A DNA stretch of 64,000 nucleotides, from the NCBI RefSeq assembly GCF_018866305.1, contig NZ_CP076456.1:3472001-3536000 (forward strand). Direction: 5' to 3'. The notes beneath the pieces are model-generated. The model was given only the letters and a program-made list of their open reading frames with translations, did no database searches and had not been told where the DNA came from. This document shows, piece after piece, positions 45,314-54,293 of this stretch (positions are counted from its first letter, which is position 1; every line of letters starts with the position of its first letter). Position numbers and translations under genes: made by a program. This DNA is from Arthrobacter sunyaminii. Lineage in GTDB: Bacteria; Actinomycetota; Actinomycetes; Actinomycetales; Micrococcaceae.

Positions 45314-47422
45314 ATGAGCAAACTTGCGGAACCGGAGACAGCGGACACCGCTGCGCCGGGAACCCGAGTCAATAAAACGGTCTTCATCGGTTCAGCTACC
45401 GGAATCCTGGCCATTGCCCTGTGGGCCATGCTTGCCACTGACAACGCCGAGACGGTCATCGGGTCCATGGTCGGCTGGGTTTCAACGAACATGGGCTGGT
45501 ACTACTTCCTGGTCGTCACCCTCGTGGTGGTTTTTGTGCTGGTCACGGCACTGACCCGGGTGGGCAAGACCAAGTTGGGTCCGGACCACTCCAAACCGCA
45601 GTTTGGACTCTTCACCTGGGCCTCCATGCTCTTTGCAGCGGGTATCGGGATCGACCTGATGTTCTTCTCCGTCTCAGAACCGGTCACCCAGTACCTGGCT
45701 CCGCCGACGGGAGACGGCGCCACCGCCGAAGCGGCCCGTCAGGCTCTGGTGCTGACGCTGTTCCACTACGGGATAACGGGATGGGCGCTGTACGCACTGA
45801 TGGGCCTGGCGCTGGGTTACTTCGCCTACCGGCACAACCTTCCCCTGAGCATCCGGTCCGCCCTGTATCCGATCTTCGGAAAGAAAATCGACGGCCCGCT
45901 GGGCCACGGCGTGGATATTGCCGCCCTGCTCGGCACCATCTTCGGTATCGCCACTTCCCTCGGCATCGGCGTCGTCCAGCTGAACTACGGTTTGAGCTTT
46001 ATGTTCGGGCTGCCCGAGAACCTGACGGTGCAAATCGCGCTGATTGCGCTCTCCGTCATCATGGCCACAGTGTCAGTGGTTTCCGGCGTGGAGAAGGGCA
46101 TCCGCCGGCTGTCCGAACTCAACGTCATCCTCGCCGTTTGCCTGATGCTGTTTGTGCTCATTGCGGGCAAAACCAACTTCCTGCTGGACGGAATCGTCCA
46201 GAACATCGGCGATGTCCTGAGCCGTTTCCCCGCCATGACCATGGACACCATGGCCTACGACCGCCCCGATGTGTGGCTGAGTTCCTGGACGTTGTTCTTC
46301 TGGGCCTGGTGGATTGCCTGGGCTCCGTTTGTTGGCCTGTTCCTGGCCCGGATTTCGCGCGGCCGCACCATCCGCCAGTTTGTGCTGGGCACCATGGTTG
46401 TACCGTTCGCTTTCATCCTGCTGTGGATCTCCATCTTCGGCAATTCCGCCCTGGAGCTGGTGATGGGCGGCAACGCGGCCTTCGGCGAGGTGGCCATGAA
46501 CCAGCCCGAACGTGCCTTTTACGGCCTTCTGGAGCAGTACCCGTGGGCACCGGCGACTGCGGCTATCGCCACGTTCACCGGCCTGCTGTTCTATGTCACG
46601 TCCGCTGACTCCGGTGCCCTGGTGATGGCCAACTTCACCTCCCACCTGAAGGATGCGAATTCGGACGGCCCCAAGTGGCTGCGTATCTTCTGGGCCGTTG
46701 TCACCGGCCTGCTCACCCTGGCCATGCTGATGGTCGGCGGGGTAACCACGCTGCAGAACGCCACCATCATCATGGGCCTGCCGCTGTCCATCCTGCTGCT
46801 GTTCATCATGCTCGGCGTCTACAAGGCGCTGCGGGTGGAGAACTCCCTGACGGACAGTTACCGGGCCTCGCTGCCCAACATCATTGCCGGCCGCAGCCTG
46901 GACGCACGCAGCGGCCGCAGCTGGCGCCAACGGCTGTCCCGGGTCATGACCTACCCCGGTCCGCGGCAGGCCGAACGCTTTATCCAGGCCGTGGCGCGGC
47001 CCGCCCTGCAGGAAGTCCATGACGAACTCAAGGAGCGCGGCGCCGACGTCGTGCTCGGTGAAGGCGAGGCCGCACCGCACGGCATCCATCACCTGGACCT
47101 GCATGTGGGGATGGCCGAGGAACGCGTCTTCAAATACCAGATCTACCCCGTGCAGTACGACACGCCGTCCTTCGCCACCAACGCGTCGACGGACAGCAAG
47201 TACTTCCGCATGGAGGTGTTCTCCCTGGAGGGCAGCCACGGCTACGACCTCATGGGGTACACGAAGGAGCAGGTCATCACCGATGTCCTGGACCACTACG
47301 AGACCCACCTGGAGTTCCTGCACCTCAACCGTGAAGTGCCGGGCAATACCTCCATCACGGAGGACCAGGTTCCGAAAGACAACTGGGAAGCTGATTTCAT
47401 CAGCGAGGAGGAACGAGCATGA
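45314..47422 (+). CDS. betT: BCCT-family choline/betaine transporter
   Basis: A 702-residue transporter with twelve hydrophobic segments (about residues 25-535), the length of E. coli BetT. The BCCT signature is seen in WTLFFWAWWIAWAPFVGLFLARISRGRTIRQF (about 320-350), with GMG-like substrate helix AAGIGIDLMFFSVSEP. A cytoplasmic C-terminal domain of about 150 residues (for example EERVFKYQIYPVQYD) is the part that senses osmolarity in BetT. Its stop overlaps betB by 4 bp. Context (betB and betA downstream) makes choline the probable substrate. GAAGGA lies about 9 bases before ATG 45314. Confidence 0.92.
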   Translation: MSKLAEPETADTAAPGTRVNKTVFIGSATGILAIALWAMLATDNAETVIGSMVGWVSTNMGWYYFLVVTLVVVFVLVTALTRVGKTKLGPDHSKPQFGLFTWASMLFAAGIGIDLMFFSVSEPVTQYLAPPTGDGATAEAARQALVLTLFHYGITGWALYALMGLALGYFAYRHNLPLSIRSALYPIFGKKIDGPLGHGVDIAALLGTIFGIATSLGIGVVQLNYGLSFMFGLPENLTVQIALIALSVIMATVSVVSGVEKGIRRLSELNVILAVCLMLFVLIAGKTNFLLDGIVQNIGDVLSRFPAMTMDTMAYDRPDVWLSSWTLFFWAWWIAWAPFVGLFLARISRGRTIRQFVLGTMVVPFAFILLWISIFGNSALELVMGGNAAFGEVAMNQPERAFYGLLEQYPWAPATAAIATFTGLLFYVTSADSGALVMANFTSHLKDANSDGPKWLRIFWAVVTGLLTLAMLMVGGVTTLQNATIIMGLPLSILLLFIMLGVYKALRVENSLTDSYRASLPNIIAGRSLDARSGRSWRQRLSRVMTYPGPRQAERFIQAVARPALQEVHDELKERGADVVLGEGEAAPHGIHHLDLHVGMAEERVFKYQIYPVQYDTPSFATNASTDSKYFRMEVFSLEGSHGYDLMGYTKEQVITDVLDHYETHLEFLHLNREVPGNTSITEDQVPKDNWEADFISEEERA

Positions 47423-48903
47423 CAACCGCCACTTTGTTCATCGACGGCCAGTGGGTGCCCGCATCCGACGGCGGCATTCGTGAGATCCACAACCCGGCCG
47501 ACGGCGAGTTCGTCGCCGCGGTATCCGAGGCGACCCGGGAGGATACCGAAAAGGCCATTGCCGCAGCCAAGGCCGCCTGGGAACGCGGGGAGTGGGCTTC
47601 AGTCCCAGCCCCGGAGCGCGGGGACTTCCTGCTCAAGGTTGCAGCCCGGCTGCGCGAACGCAAGGACGAATTTGCCCGCGCGGAAACGCTGGACACCGGC
47701 AAGCGGCTGGTGGAAAGCGAAATCGACATGGACGACATCGCCGCCTGCTTCGCCTACTTCGGCAAGATTGCCGCCCTCAATGCGGGACGGATTGTCGACG
47801 CCGGCAACAACGACGTCGTCAGCCGGATCGAATACGAGCCGGTGGGCGTGTGCGGGCTGATCGCCCCGTGGAACTACCCGCTGTTGCAGGCCGCCTGGAA
47901 GATCGCCCCCGCGCTGGCCGCGGGCTGCACCTTCATCCTCAAGCCCTCCGAGCTGACCCCGCACACCTCCATCCTGATGATGCAGGTGCTTGAAGAACTC
48001 GGGCTGCCCCGCGGTGTCGCCAACCTGGTGCTCGGTGCCGGGGCCGTGGCGGGCGCGCCCCTCTCCGAGTCCCCCGATGTGGACCTGGTCTCCTTCACCG
48101 GCGGCGTGGCCACCGGCAAGGTGATTGCCGGTGCAGCAGCGAAGACGGTGAAGAAGGTCGCCCTGGAACTGGGCGGCAAGAACCCCAACGTCATCTTCGC
48201 CGACGCGGACTTCGACGCCGCACTGGACAACGCCCTGAACGCCGCGTTTGTCCACTCCGGCCAGGTCTGCTCCGCCGGCGCCCGCCTGCTCGTGGAAGAA
48301 CCGATCGCCGAACGGTTCGTGGACGAACTGGTGCGCCGCGCCAAGATGATCCGCATGGGCGGGCCCTTCGACGAGAACGCCGAAACCGGTCCGCTGATCT
48401 CCGCCGCCCACCGCGACAAGGTCACCGCCTACGTCAACAAGGCCGTGGAAGAAGGCGCCCGGATCCGCTGCGGCGGCACCTGGGGCACCGGCGAGCTGGA
48501 AAAGGGCTTCTACTATGCGCCCACTGTGCTGGACAACGTGAAGCGCGGCAGCTCCGCCCTCCTCGATGAGGCCTTCGGCCCGGTGGTGACCGTGGAAACG
48601 TTCAACGGCGAGGAAGAAGCCGTGGAACTGGCCAATGACACCGACTACGGTCTGGCCGGTGCGGTGTGGACGCAGGACGCCGGCAAGAGCCAGCGCGTTG
48701 CCCGGCGGATGCGTGCCGGCACCGTCTGGATCAACGACTTCCATCCGTACCTGCCGCAGGCTGAGTGGGGCGGCTACGGCCAGTCCGGCGTCGGCCGCGA
48801 ACTGGGCCCGACCGGCCTGGGCGAATACCAGGAAGCCAAGCACATCTACCACAACATCAACCCGCAGGTGACCGGCTGGTTCACCGATCACGGAAAGGGC
48901 TAA
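47419..48903 (+). CDS. betB: Betaine-aldehyde dehydrogenase
   Basis: A 494-residue NAD(P)-dependent aldehyde dehydrogenase. Cofactor region APWNYPLLQAAWKIAPALAAGCTFILKPSE; catalytic Glu in ALELGGKNPNVIF and catalytic Cys in HSGQVCSAGARLLVE (about residue 294). The C terminus includes GAVWTQDAGKSQRVARRMRAGTVWIND. Between betT and betA, it should oxidise betaine aldehyde to glycine betaine. The first two genes overlap by 4 bp; betA follows after a 6-bp gap. As a stand-alone ALDH its specificity would be uncertain; the operon supplies the assignment. Confidence 0.93.
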   Translation: MTTATLFIDGQWVPASDGGIREIHNPADGEFVAAVSEATREDTEKAIAAAKAAWERGEWASVPAPERGDFLLKVAARLRERKDEFARAETLDTGKRLVESEIDMDDIAACFAYFGKIAALNAGRIVDAGNNDVVSRIEYEPVGVCGLIAPWNYPLLQAAWKIAPALAAGCTFILKPSELTPHTSILMMQVLEELGLPRGVANLVLGAGAVAGAPLSESPDVDLVSFTGGVATGKVIAGAAAKTVKKVALELGGKNPNVIFADADFDAALDNALNAAFVHSGQVCSAGARLLVEEPIAERFVDELVRRAKMIRMGGPFDENAETGPLISAAHRDKVTAYVNKAVEEGARIRCGGTWGTGELEKGFYYAPTVLDNVKRGSSALLDEAFGPVVTVETFNGEEEAVELANDTDYGLAGAVWTQDAGKSQRVARRMRAGTVWINDFHPYLPQAEWGGYGQSGVGRELGPTGLGEYQEAKHIYHNINPQVTGWFTDHGKG

Positions 48904-48909
48904 CACTGA

Positions 48910-50481
48910 ATGGCTGACAAGACGGACTTCGACTACATCGTGGTTGGCGGCGGGTCCGCCGGTGCGGCTGTAGCGGCCCGCCTGAGCGAAGATCCCGACG
49001 TCGAGGTGGCACTGGTCGAGGCCGGCCCCGATGACCGCGGGCTGGAGGAGATCCTGCAGCTGGACCGGTGGATGGAACTTCTGGAATCCGGTTATGACTG
49101 GGATTACCAGATTGAACCGCAGGAAAACGGCAACTCCTTTATGCGCCACGCCCGCGCCAAGGTGATGGGCGGCTGCTCCAGCCACAACTCCTGCATTGCC
49201 TTCTGGGCTCCCCGCGAAGACATTGACGAGTGGGAAACCAAGTTCGGCGCCGAGGGCTGGAATGCCAAGATGGCCTGGGAGCTTTACCGGAAGCTCGAGA
49301 CCAATGAGGACGCCGGCCCGGATGCACCCCATCACGGCGACTCCGGCCCGGTTCACCTGATGAACATCCCCGCCAATGATCCCTGCGGCGTCGCCCTCCT
49401 GGATGCCTGCGAGCAGTCCGGCATCCCGCGGGTGAAGTTCAATACCGGGGAAACGGTGATCAACGGCGCCAACTTCTTCCAGATCAACCGCCGTGCCGAT
49501 GGAACCCGTTCCTCCTCCTCCGTTTCCTACATCCACCCGATCATGGAGCGGAAGAATTTCACCCTGCTTACCGGGTACCTCGCCAAGGAACTCACGTTCG
49601 ACGACGCGAACCGCTGCACCGGCGTCGACGTCGTCGACAATCCGTTTGGCCGCGCCAGGCACCTGGGCGTCCGTCGGGAAGTCATCCTCTCCGCCGGAGC
49701 CATCGATTCCCCGAAACTGCTGATGCTCTCCGGCATCGGCCCGAAGGAGCACTTGGAGGAGCGCGGCGTTTCGGTCCGGGTGGATTCCCCCGGCGTCGGC
49801 GAAAACCTGCAGGACCACCCCGAGGGCGTGATCCAGTGGGAGGCCAGGAAACCCATGCCGGAAACCTCCACCCAGTGGTGGGAGATTGGCGTCTTCACGC
49901 CCACCGAAGACGGATTGGACCGTCCGGACCTGATGTTCCATTACGGCTCGGTTCCGTTCGACATGCACACCCTGCGCCACGGCTACCCCACCACGGAGAA
50001 CGGTTTCTGCCTGACCCCGAACGTCACCCACGCCCGCTCACGCGGCACGGTGCGGCTGCGGAGCCGGGATTTCCGGGACAAGCCGATGGTGGATCCGCGC
50101 TACTTCACCGATCCGCACGATATGCGGGTCATGGTGGCGGGCATCAAGAAGGCCCGCGAGATCGTTGCCCAGCCTGCCATGGCGGAATGGGCCGGCGAGG
50201 AACTGTATCCGGGCAAGGACGTGCAGACGGACGAGCAGATCACCGAATACATCAAAAAAACCCACAACACCGTCTACCATCCGGCCGGCACCGTACGCAT
50301 GGGCGCCGCCGATGATCCGATGGCCCCGCTGGATCCCCAGCTCCGGGTCAAGGGGGTAACCGGCCTGCGGGTCGCCGATGCATCGGCGATGCCGGAACTG
50401 GTCACCGTCAACCCGAACATCACCACCATGATGATCGGTGAGCGCTGTGCTGAACTGGTCAAGGCTGCCCGTACGGCCTAG
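48910..50481 (+). CDS. betA: Choline dehydrogenase (GMC oxidoreductase)
   Basis: A 523-residue flavoprotein. The N-terminal FAD-binding fold is DYIVVGGGSAGAAVAARLSED; GMC signature 1 region is KVMGGCSSHNSCIAFWAPRED, and signature 2 is SAGAIDSPKLLMLSGIGP. The catalytic His pair is expected at YHPAGTVRMG and the C-terminal NPNITTMMIGERCAELV. It oxidises choline to betaine aldehyde. Slightly shorter than E. coli BetA (556). Completes a betT-betB-betA operon. No betI repressor gene is adjacent, in contrast to enterobacterial loci. Confidence 0.92.
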   Translation: MADKTDFDYIVVGGGSAGAAVAARLSEDPDVEVALVEAGPDDRGLEEILQLDRWMELLESGYDWDYQIEPQENGNSFMRHARAKVMGGCSSHNSCIAFWAPREDIDEWETKFGAEGWNAKMAWELYRKLETNEDAGPDAPHHGDSGPVHLMNIPANDPCGVALLDACEQSGIPRVKFNTGETVINGANFFQINRRADGTRSSSSVSYIHPIMERKNFTLLTGYLAKELTFDDANRCTGVDVVDNPFGRARHLGVRREVILSAGAIDSPKLLMLSGIGPKEHLEERGVSVRVDSPGVGENLQDHPEGVIQWEARKPMPETSTQWWEIGVFTPTEDGLDRPDLMFHYGSVPFDMHTLRHGYPTTENGFCLTPNVTHARSRGTVRLRSRDFRDKPMVDPRYFTDPHDMRVMVAGIKKAREIVAQPAMAEWAGEELYPGKDVQTDEQITEYIKKTHNTVYHPAGTVRMGAADDPMAPLDPQLRVKGVTGLRVADASAMPELVTVNPNITTMMIGERCAELVKAARTA

Positions 50482-50513
50482 CACTCCCCCGCAGCACGCA
50501 TACCCCCGCAGCA

Positions 50514-50545
50514 CCGAGGGCGGCCGGATATCCGGCCGCCCTCGG
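50514..50545 (+). terminator. Hairpin terminating the bet operon
   Basis: A 14-bp perfect stem (50514-50527 with 50532-50545) with the 4-base loop ATAT, 32 bases after the betA stop. The following sequence is GT-rich rather than a T tract. Confidence 0.72.
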
Positions 50546-50560
50546 CGTGTGTCTTATGTC

Positions 50561-50588
50561 TTTGACCGGCCCCGGGCACGGGTACCCT
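50561..50588 (+). promoter_or_regulatory. Promoter of the PBP lipoprotein gene, probably leaderless
   Basis: TTTGAC (50561-50566), 16-bp spacer, TACCCT (50583-50588), then 6 bases to ATG 50595. The transcript should start at or just before the initiation codon. Confidence 0.55.
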
Positions 50589-50594
50589 GACCGG

Positions 50595-52568
50595 ATGGGG
50601 AAAAACCGCGCACTCACAACCGTCCTGGCTGTTTCGGCTCTCACGCTGACGCTGATGTCCTGCTCCAGCGAGAAGCCGTCGCCCGATGATGCCGCCGCAG
50701 CGCTGGCGGAAGGCCTCAGCAACGCTGATGTGTCGGCGTCCTCCTTCACCGCGGGTACGCCGGCCCAGGTGAACACCGAACTGGAGACGCTGCTGGCCGG
50801 CATGGGCCCGGTCCGTCCCGCCGTCACCGTGGCCGGGATCGATGAAGACGCGGAGAACGACGACGCCGCCGCCGTCCGCCTGGCCTACGCCTGGGATGTG
50901 AACATGGACTCGGCTCCGGACTGGTCCTATGAAAGCACCGCCCAGCTGCGACGCGGCGAAGATGACGCCTGGCAGGTCCAGTGGGCCCCCTCCGTGCTCT
51001 TCGAGTCCCTCGCCGACGGCGACCGGCTGGTCCGCACCACATCTCCCGGACTGCGCGCCGACGTTCTGGACCGCAACGGCCAGCCCCTGATGGGCTCCCG
51101 CCCCGTGCTCCGGATCGGGATCAACAAGCCGGACATTCCGGAGGACCGGCAGGCGGCCTCCGCCACTGCGCTGGCCGAACTCGCAGGTTTGGATCCGGCA
51201 GGCTACGCGGCCCAGGTGGCGGCGTCCGGCCCCGAGGCCTTTGTCGAAGCCATCGTGCAGCGCCAAGAGGCGGACGGCCCCGTAACTCCGGAAGCCCTCG
51301 CCGGCATTCCGGGCGCGCTGTCAATTCCCGATTCCCGGGTGCTTGCCCCCACTAGGACCTTTGCCCGCGCACTGCTCGGCACGGTGGGCGAGGCCACTGC
51401 AGAGCTGATCGAGGAATCCGAGGGCCGTCTTTCCGCCGGCAACCAGACCGGACTCTCCGGACTGCAGCAGCAATATGACGAGCAGCTGCAGGGCACCCCC
51501 GGCGTCGCGGTCACCCTTGAGAACACGTCAGGCAACAACATCGTCTTCAGCATCAATTCCGAGGACGGCACGGCTCTGCAAACCACCCTCGATCCCCGGC
51601 TGCAGTCCCTCGCTGAGGGGATTCTGGAAGACGAGCCGTCGGCGTCGGCCATTGTCGCCATCCAGCCCTCAACCGGAGACGTCCTCACCGTGGCCAACGG
51701 GCCCGGCAGCGAGGGACAGCAGACTGCGCTTCTGGGCCAGTATCCGCCCGGCTCAACGTTCAAGATTGCCACCTCGCTGGCCCTGCTGCGGCAGGGAGTC
51801 ACGCCCGACAGTTCGCTCTCCTGCCCGGCGGAACTCAGCGTTGACGGCCGCAAATTCAACAATGCAGGCAGCTATCCGGCCGCCTTTGTCGGGGAGATTC
51901 CCCTGCGGGATGCTTTTGCGCAGTCCTGCAACACCGCCTTCATCAATACCCGGGACACGGTGCCGCAGGACGCGCTGGCCTCCGCCGCACAGGATCTGGG
52001 CATCGGGGTTTCTGCTTCCATGGGCGTACCCGCGTTCTTCGGCTCCGTCCCGGAAGAAGCCGATGGAACGGCACACGCAGCGTCCATGATCGGTCAAGGC
52101 GAAGTCCTCGTCTCTCCGCTGGCTTTGGCCGTTGCCGCCGCATCCGTGGGCAAGGGCGAACGGGTGACTCCGCTGCTGGTTACCCCCGGTCCCGAGGCAG
52201 AAACAGCGGGCGCAGAGTCAGGATCGTCGTCAGCACCGGCTTCACTGTCCCCTTCCCCGGCGCCCACAGGCGCCGGCGGCGCCGGAGCATTCACTGCGGC
52301 AGAGGCCACTTCGCTGCGCGACATGATGCGCGGCGTTGTCACCGACGGCGGCGCCAACATGCTGGTGGACGTCCCGGGAGAACCGGTGCTGGCCAAGACC
52401 GGTACGGCGGAATTCGGCAGCGAGACCCCGCCGCGCACGCATGCCTGGGTGGTGGCCGTGCAGGGTGACCTGGCTGTGGCGGTGTTTGTGGCCGAAGGCG
52501 AACTGGGCTCCACCTCGGGCGGCCCGCTGATGAAGGCTTTCCTGGACGGTGCCGCCGGCCAGCCTTAG
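50595..52568 (+). CDS. Penicillin-binding lipoprotein (class B transpeptidase, PBP-lipo-like)
   Basis: A 657-residue class B PBP with a lipoprotein signal peptide ending LMSCSSEK (lipobox Cys at about residue 20), so it is lipid-anchored outside. An NTF2-like MecA_N-type domain (about 35-150) precedes the dimerisation domain. The transpeptidase has SxxK in PPGSTFKIATS (about residue 394), the SxN motif as SCN (AQSCNTAF), and KTGTAEFG near the end. This is the layout of M. tuberculosis Rv2864c (PBP-lipo) and of PBP2a-type proteins with an N-terminal MecA_N domain, some of which bind beta-lactams poorly. A Ser/Ala/Pro-rich insert (about 545-570) precedes the last motif. The frame upstream of 50595 is not used. 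Confidence 0.9.
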   Translation: MGKNRALTTVLAVSALTLTLMSCSSEKPSPDDAAAALAEGLSNADVSASSFTAGTPAQVNTELETLLAGMGPVRPAVTVAGIDEDAENDDAAAVRLAYAWDVNMDSAPDWSYESTAQLRRGEDDAWQVQWAPSVLFESLADGDRLVRTTSPGLRADVLDRNGQPLMGSRPVLRIGINKPDIPEDRQAASATALAELAGLDPAGYAAQVAASGPEAFVEAIVQRQEADGPVTPEALAGIPGALSIPDSRVLAPTRTFARALLGTVGEATAELIEESEGRLSAGNQTGLSGLQQQYDEQLQGTPGVAVTLENTSGNNIVFSINSEDGTALQTTLDPRLQSLAEGILEDEPSASAIVAIQPSTGDVLTVANGPGSEGQQTALLGQYPPGSTFKIATSLALLRQGVTPDSSLSCPAELSVDGRKFNNAGSYPAAFVGEIPLRDAFAQSCNTAFINTRDTVPQDALASAAQDLGIGVSASMGVPAFFGSVPEEADGTAHAASMIGQGEVLVSPLALAVAAASVGKGERVTPLLVTPGPEAETAGAESGSSSAPASLSPSPAPTGAGGAGAFTAAEATSLRDMMRGVVTDGGANMLVDVPGEPVLAKTGTAEFGSETPPRTHAWVVAVQGDLAVAVFVAEGELGSTSGGPLMKAFLDGAAGQP

Positions 52569-53056
52569 CCCCGGTACTGCCCTCCGCGGGGAGGTCCGTA
52601 CTGCCCTCCGGGTCCGTAGCCTCCGCCGGGCCCGTAAGCGCCGTACGGTTCAGCCGAGCCATACGGCATGATGCCGGGACGCCCGGTGGGAACAATGACT
52701 TTCCCCAGCGGCATCAGCGAGATCGGCACCATCTTCAGGTTCGCAATGCCCAGCGGAATGCCGATGATGCTGATGAACATCGGTATGGCCGTCATGATGT
52801 GCCCGGCGGCGATCCACACCCCTGCCACCACCAGCCAAATGACGTTGCCCGCCGTGGACAGCAGCCCGGGTGCGCCGCCGCGGTCCACTATGGTGCGGCC
52901 AAAGGGCCAGAAGGCGTAAGACGCGATCCGGAAAGACGCGATGCCGAACGGGATGGTCACGATCAGCAGGCAGCACACGATACCGGCCAGCACATATCCC
53001 AGCGCCAGCCAGATGCCGCCGAACAGGAGCCAGATGAGGTTCAGGATGAGGTTCAT
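52565..53056 (-). CDS. YccF-domain inner membrane protein
   Basis: A 163-residue membrane protein from ATG 53056 (MNLILNLIWLLFGGIWLALGY). It contains two YccF repeats (about residues 1-55 and 68-120), each with PFGIASFRIASYAFWPFGR or GIPLGIANLKMVPISLMPLGK, and about four hydrophobic segments. The last 40 residues are Gly/Pro/Tyr-rich (YGPGGGYGPGGQYGPPRGGQ). Function is unknown in all organisms. Its stop overlaps the convergent PBP-lipoprotein stop by 4 bp. A short upstream extension to 53092 is unlikely. Confidence 0.87.
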   Translation of the reverse strand: MNLILNLIWLLFGGIWLALGYVLAGIVCCLLIVTIPFGIASFRIASYAFWPFGRTIVDRGGAPGLLSTAGNVIWLVVAGVWIAAGHIMTAIPMFISIIGIPLGIANLKMVPISLMPLGKVIVPTGRPGIMPYGSAEPYGAYGPGGGYGPGGQYGPPRGGQYRG

Positions 53057-53144
53057 CGTCTCATTGTGGTGCACCGTGGCCTGCAGCACCATGTCCCGGA
53101 CGCCCGTTCATTGTGGTCGGTGCCCGTACAACTAGACTGGAGGA

Positions 53145-53630
53145 ATGTTGCCAATCAAAGATGATGCCGGGACACCTGCTGACAAGCCCGTGGAACTGAC
53201 CGCCAACCAGTGCTGGGATTACATCCGCCAGGCTCCGATCGGCCGGCTGGCCGTCATTGCCGACGAGCACCCCGAGATTTTCCCGATCAACTTCGTCGTG
53301 GACCGGGGATCCGTTGTCTTCCGGACCGCCGAAGGCACCAAGCTTCGGGCAGCCCTGGAAGGCGCTGCAGTGGCTTTCGAGGTTGACGGTTACGATGACC
53401 GGCTTGGTTTCGCCTGGAGCGTTGTCCTGAAGGGCTCGGCAGCCCAGCTGGAGTCCATCGAGGAGGTCCTCGCCTCAGAGGAGCTTCCCCTGTTCCCCTG
53501 GCAGGCCGGGGAGAAGAACCACTTCATGCGGATTGAGCCGGCGGAGACCAGCGGCCGCAGTTTCCAAATCAACAGCGCAGCCCGCAGGCATTACCTGCGC
53601 GGCGCCAAGCCGCAGCCTTCCGTCGAGTAA
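53145..53630 (+). CDS. Pyridoxamine 5'-phosphate oxidase-fold (FMN/F420-binding) protein
   Basis: A 161-residue split-barrel flavin-binding protein: LTANQCWDYIRQAPIGRLAVIADEHPEIFPINFVVDRGSVVFRTAEGTKL is the typical first half; WSVVLKGSAAQLESIEE and FPWQAGEKNHFMRIEP follow. Many such Nim/PPOX proteins are oxidoreductases of unknown substrate. TAGACT (53133-53138) is 6 bases before the ATG, with TTGTGG 16 bases upstream of it. The GGAGGA between -10 and ATG directly abuts the ATG and is too close to serve as a Shine-Dalgarno, so the transcript is probably leaderless. Confidence 0.85.
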   Translation: MLPIKDDAGTPADKPVELTANQCWDYIRQAPIGRLAVIADEHPEIFPINFVVDRGSVVFRTAEGTKLRAALEGAAVAFEVDGYDDRLGFAWSVVLKGSAAQLESIEEVLASEELPLFPWQAGEKNHFMRIEPAETSGRSFQINSAARRHYLRGAKPQPSVE

Positions 53631-53650
53631 AAGAGCCGAGTAAGGAAACC

Positions 53651-54214
53651 GTGACCAGCACAGTGAATGCTGCCTCCCCGATCATCCGGTTCCCGGAACT
53701 TCCCTCGGTTCCCTGGGGAAAGAACAACGGCCGGGTCAAGGAAATCGCATCAGGAACAGGATGGCGCCTCAGCGTTGCCTCCATCGACAAGCCCGGTGCT
53801 TTCACGGCCTTTCCGGGAATGGACCGGATTACGGTTCCGGTGGAGGGTGAACTGCTGGTCCTCACCGTGGACGGCGCCGAACACGGGATGGAGAAGTTCC
53901 GCCCGTTCCGCTATTCCGGAGACTCCGCAGTGGAGGCTGCCCTGCCCACCGGGCCTGTCACGGTGCTCAACACGCTTGCGGACCGCACCACCACCGGCGC
54001 CGCGGTGATGGTGGCCGAATTGTCCAAGAAGAATCCGCAGACGCTTGGATCCGGCCAGTTCCTGGTCCTGCTGCACGGCAGCGCCACGGTTACCGCGGAC
54101 GGTGGTACAGCAACAGCACTTGAGCCGCTGGACACCGTGGTCGGTGCCGATGAACGCCCGTCAGTGCTGGGACGCGGATTCGCCGCCGTCGTGTCCTTCT
54201 ACGATTTGGACTAA
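53651..54214 (+). CDS. HutD/Ves-family protein
   Basis: A 187-residue cupin-like protein from GTG 53651, with AAGGA upstream. VPWGKNNGRVKEIASGTGWRLSVASIDKPGAFTAFPGMDRITVPVEG is the family core (VPWKNGGG...FS.FPG.DR). HutD is associated with histidine utilisation, but no hut gene is near, so a direct histidine link is not supported here. The canonical WKNGGG is altered to WGKNNG. It follows the PPOX gene by 20 bases and may be co-transcribed. A strong terminator follows. Confidence 0.83.
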   Translation: MTSTVNAASPIIRFPELPSVPWGKNNGRVKEIASGTGWRLSVASIDKPGAFTAFPGMDRITVPVEGELLVLTVDGAEHGMEKFRPFRYSGDSAVEAALPTGPVTVLNTLADRTTTGAAVMVAELSKKNPQTLGSGQFLVLLHGSATVTADGGTATALEPLDTVVGADERPSVLGRGFAAVVSFYDLD

Positions 54215-54238
54215 CCCGGAACGCACCAGCGAACACAG

Positions 54239-54275
54239 AAAAGGCGCCTGCCCCCAAAGGGAACAGGCGCCTTTT
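54239..54275 (+). terminator. Intrinsic terminator between hutD-like and DEAD-box genes
   Basis: A 12-bp stem (54239-54250 with 54264-54275), 13-base loop, with AAAA at the left and TTTT at the right end. Because both ends are A/T tracts, it can serve the convergent helicase gene as well. Confidence 0.85.
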
Positions 54276-54293
54276 GCGCTTTAGTGCTGAACC

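Noticed and set aside
47599..50031. An 810-codon minus-strand open frame opposite betB and betA
   Set aside because: High GC makes long antisense frames common. Composition is His/Gly/Val-rich with no domain, and both sense genes have complete catalytic motifs.
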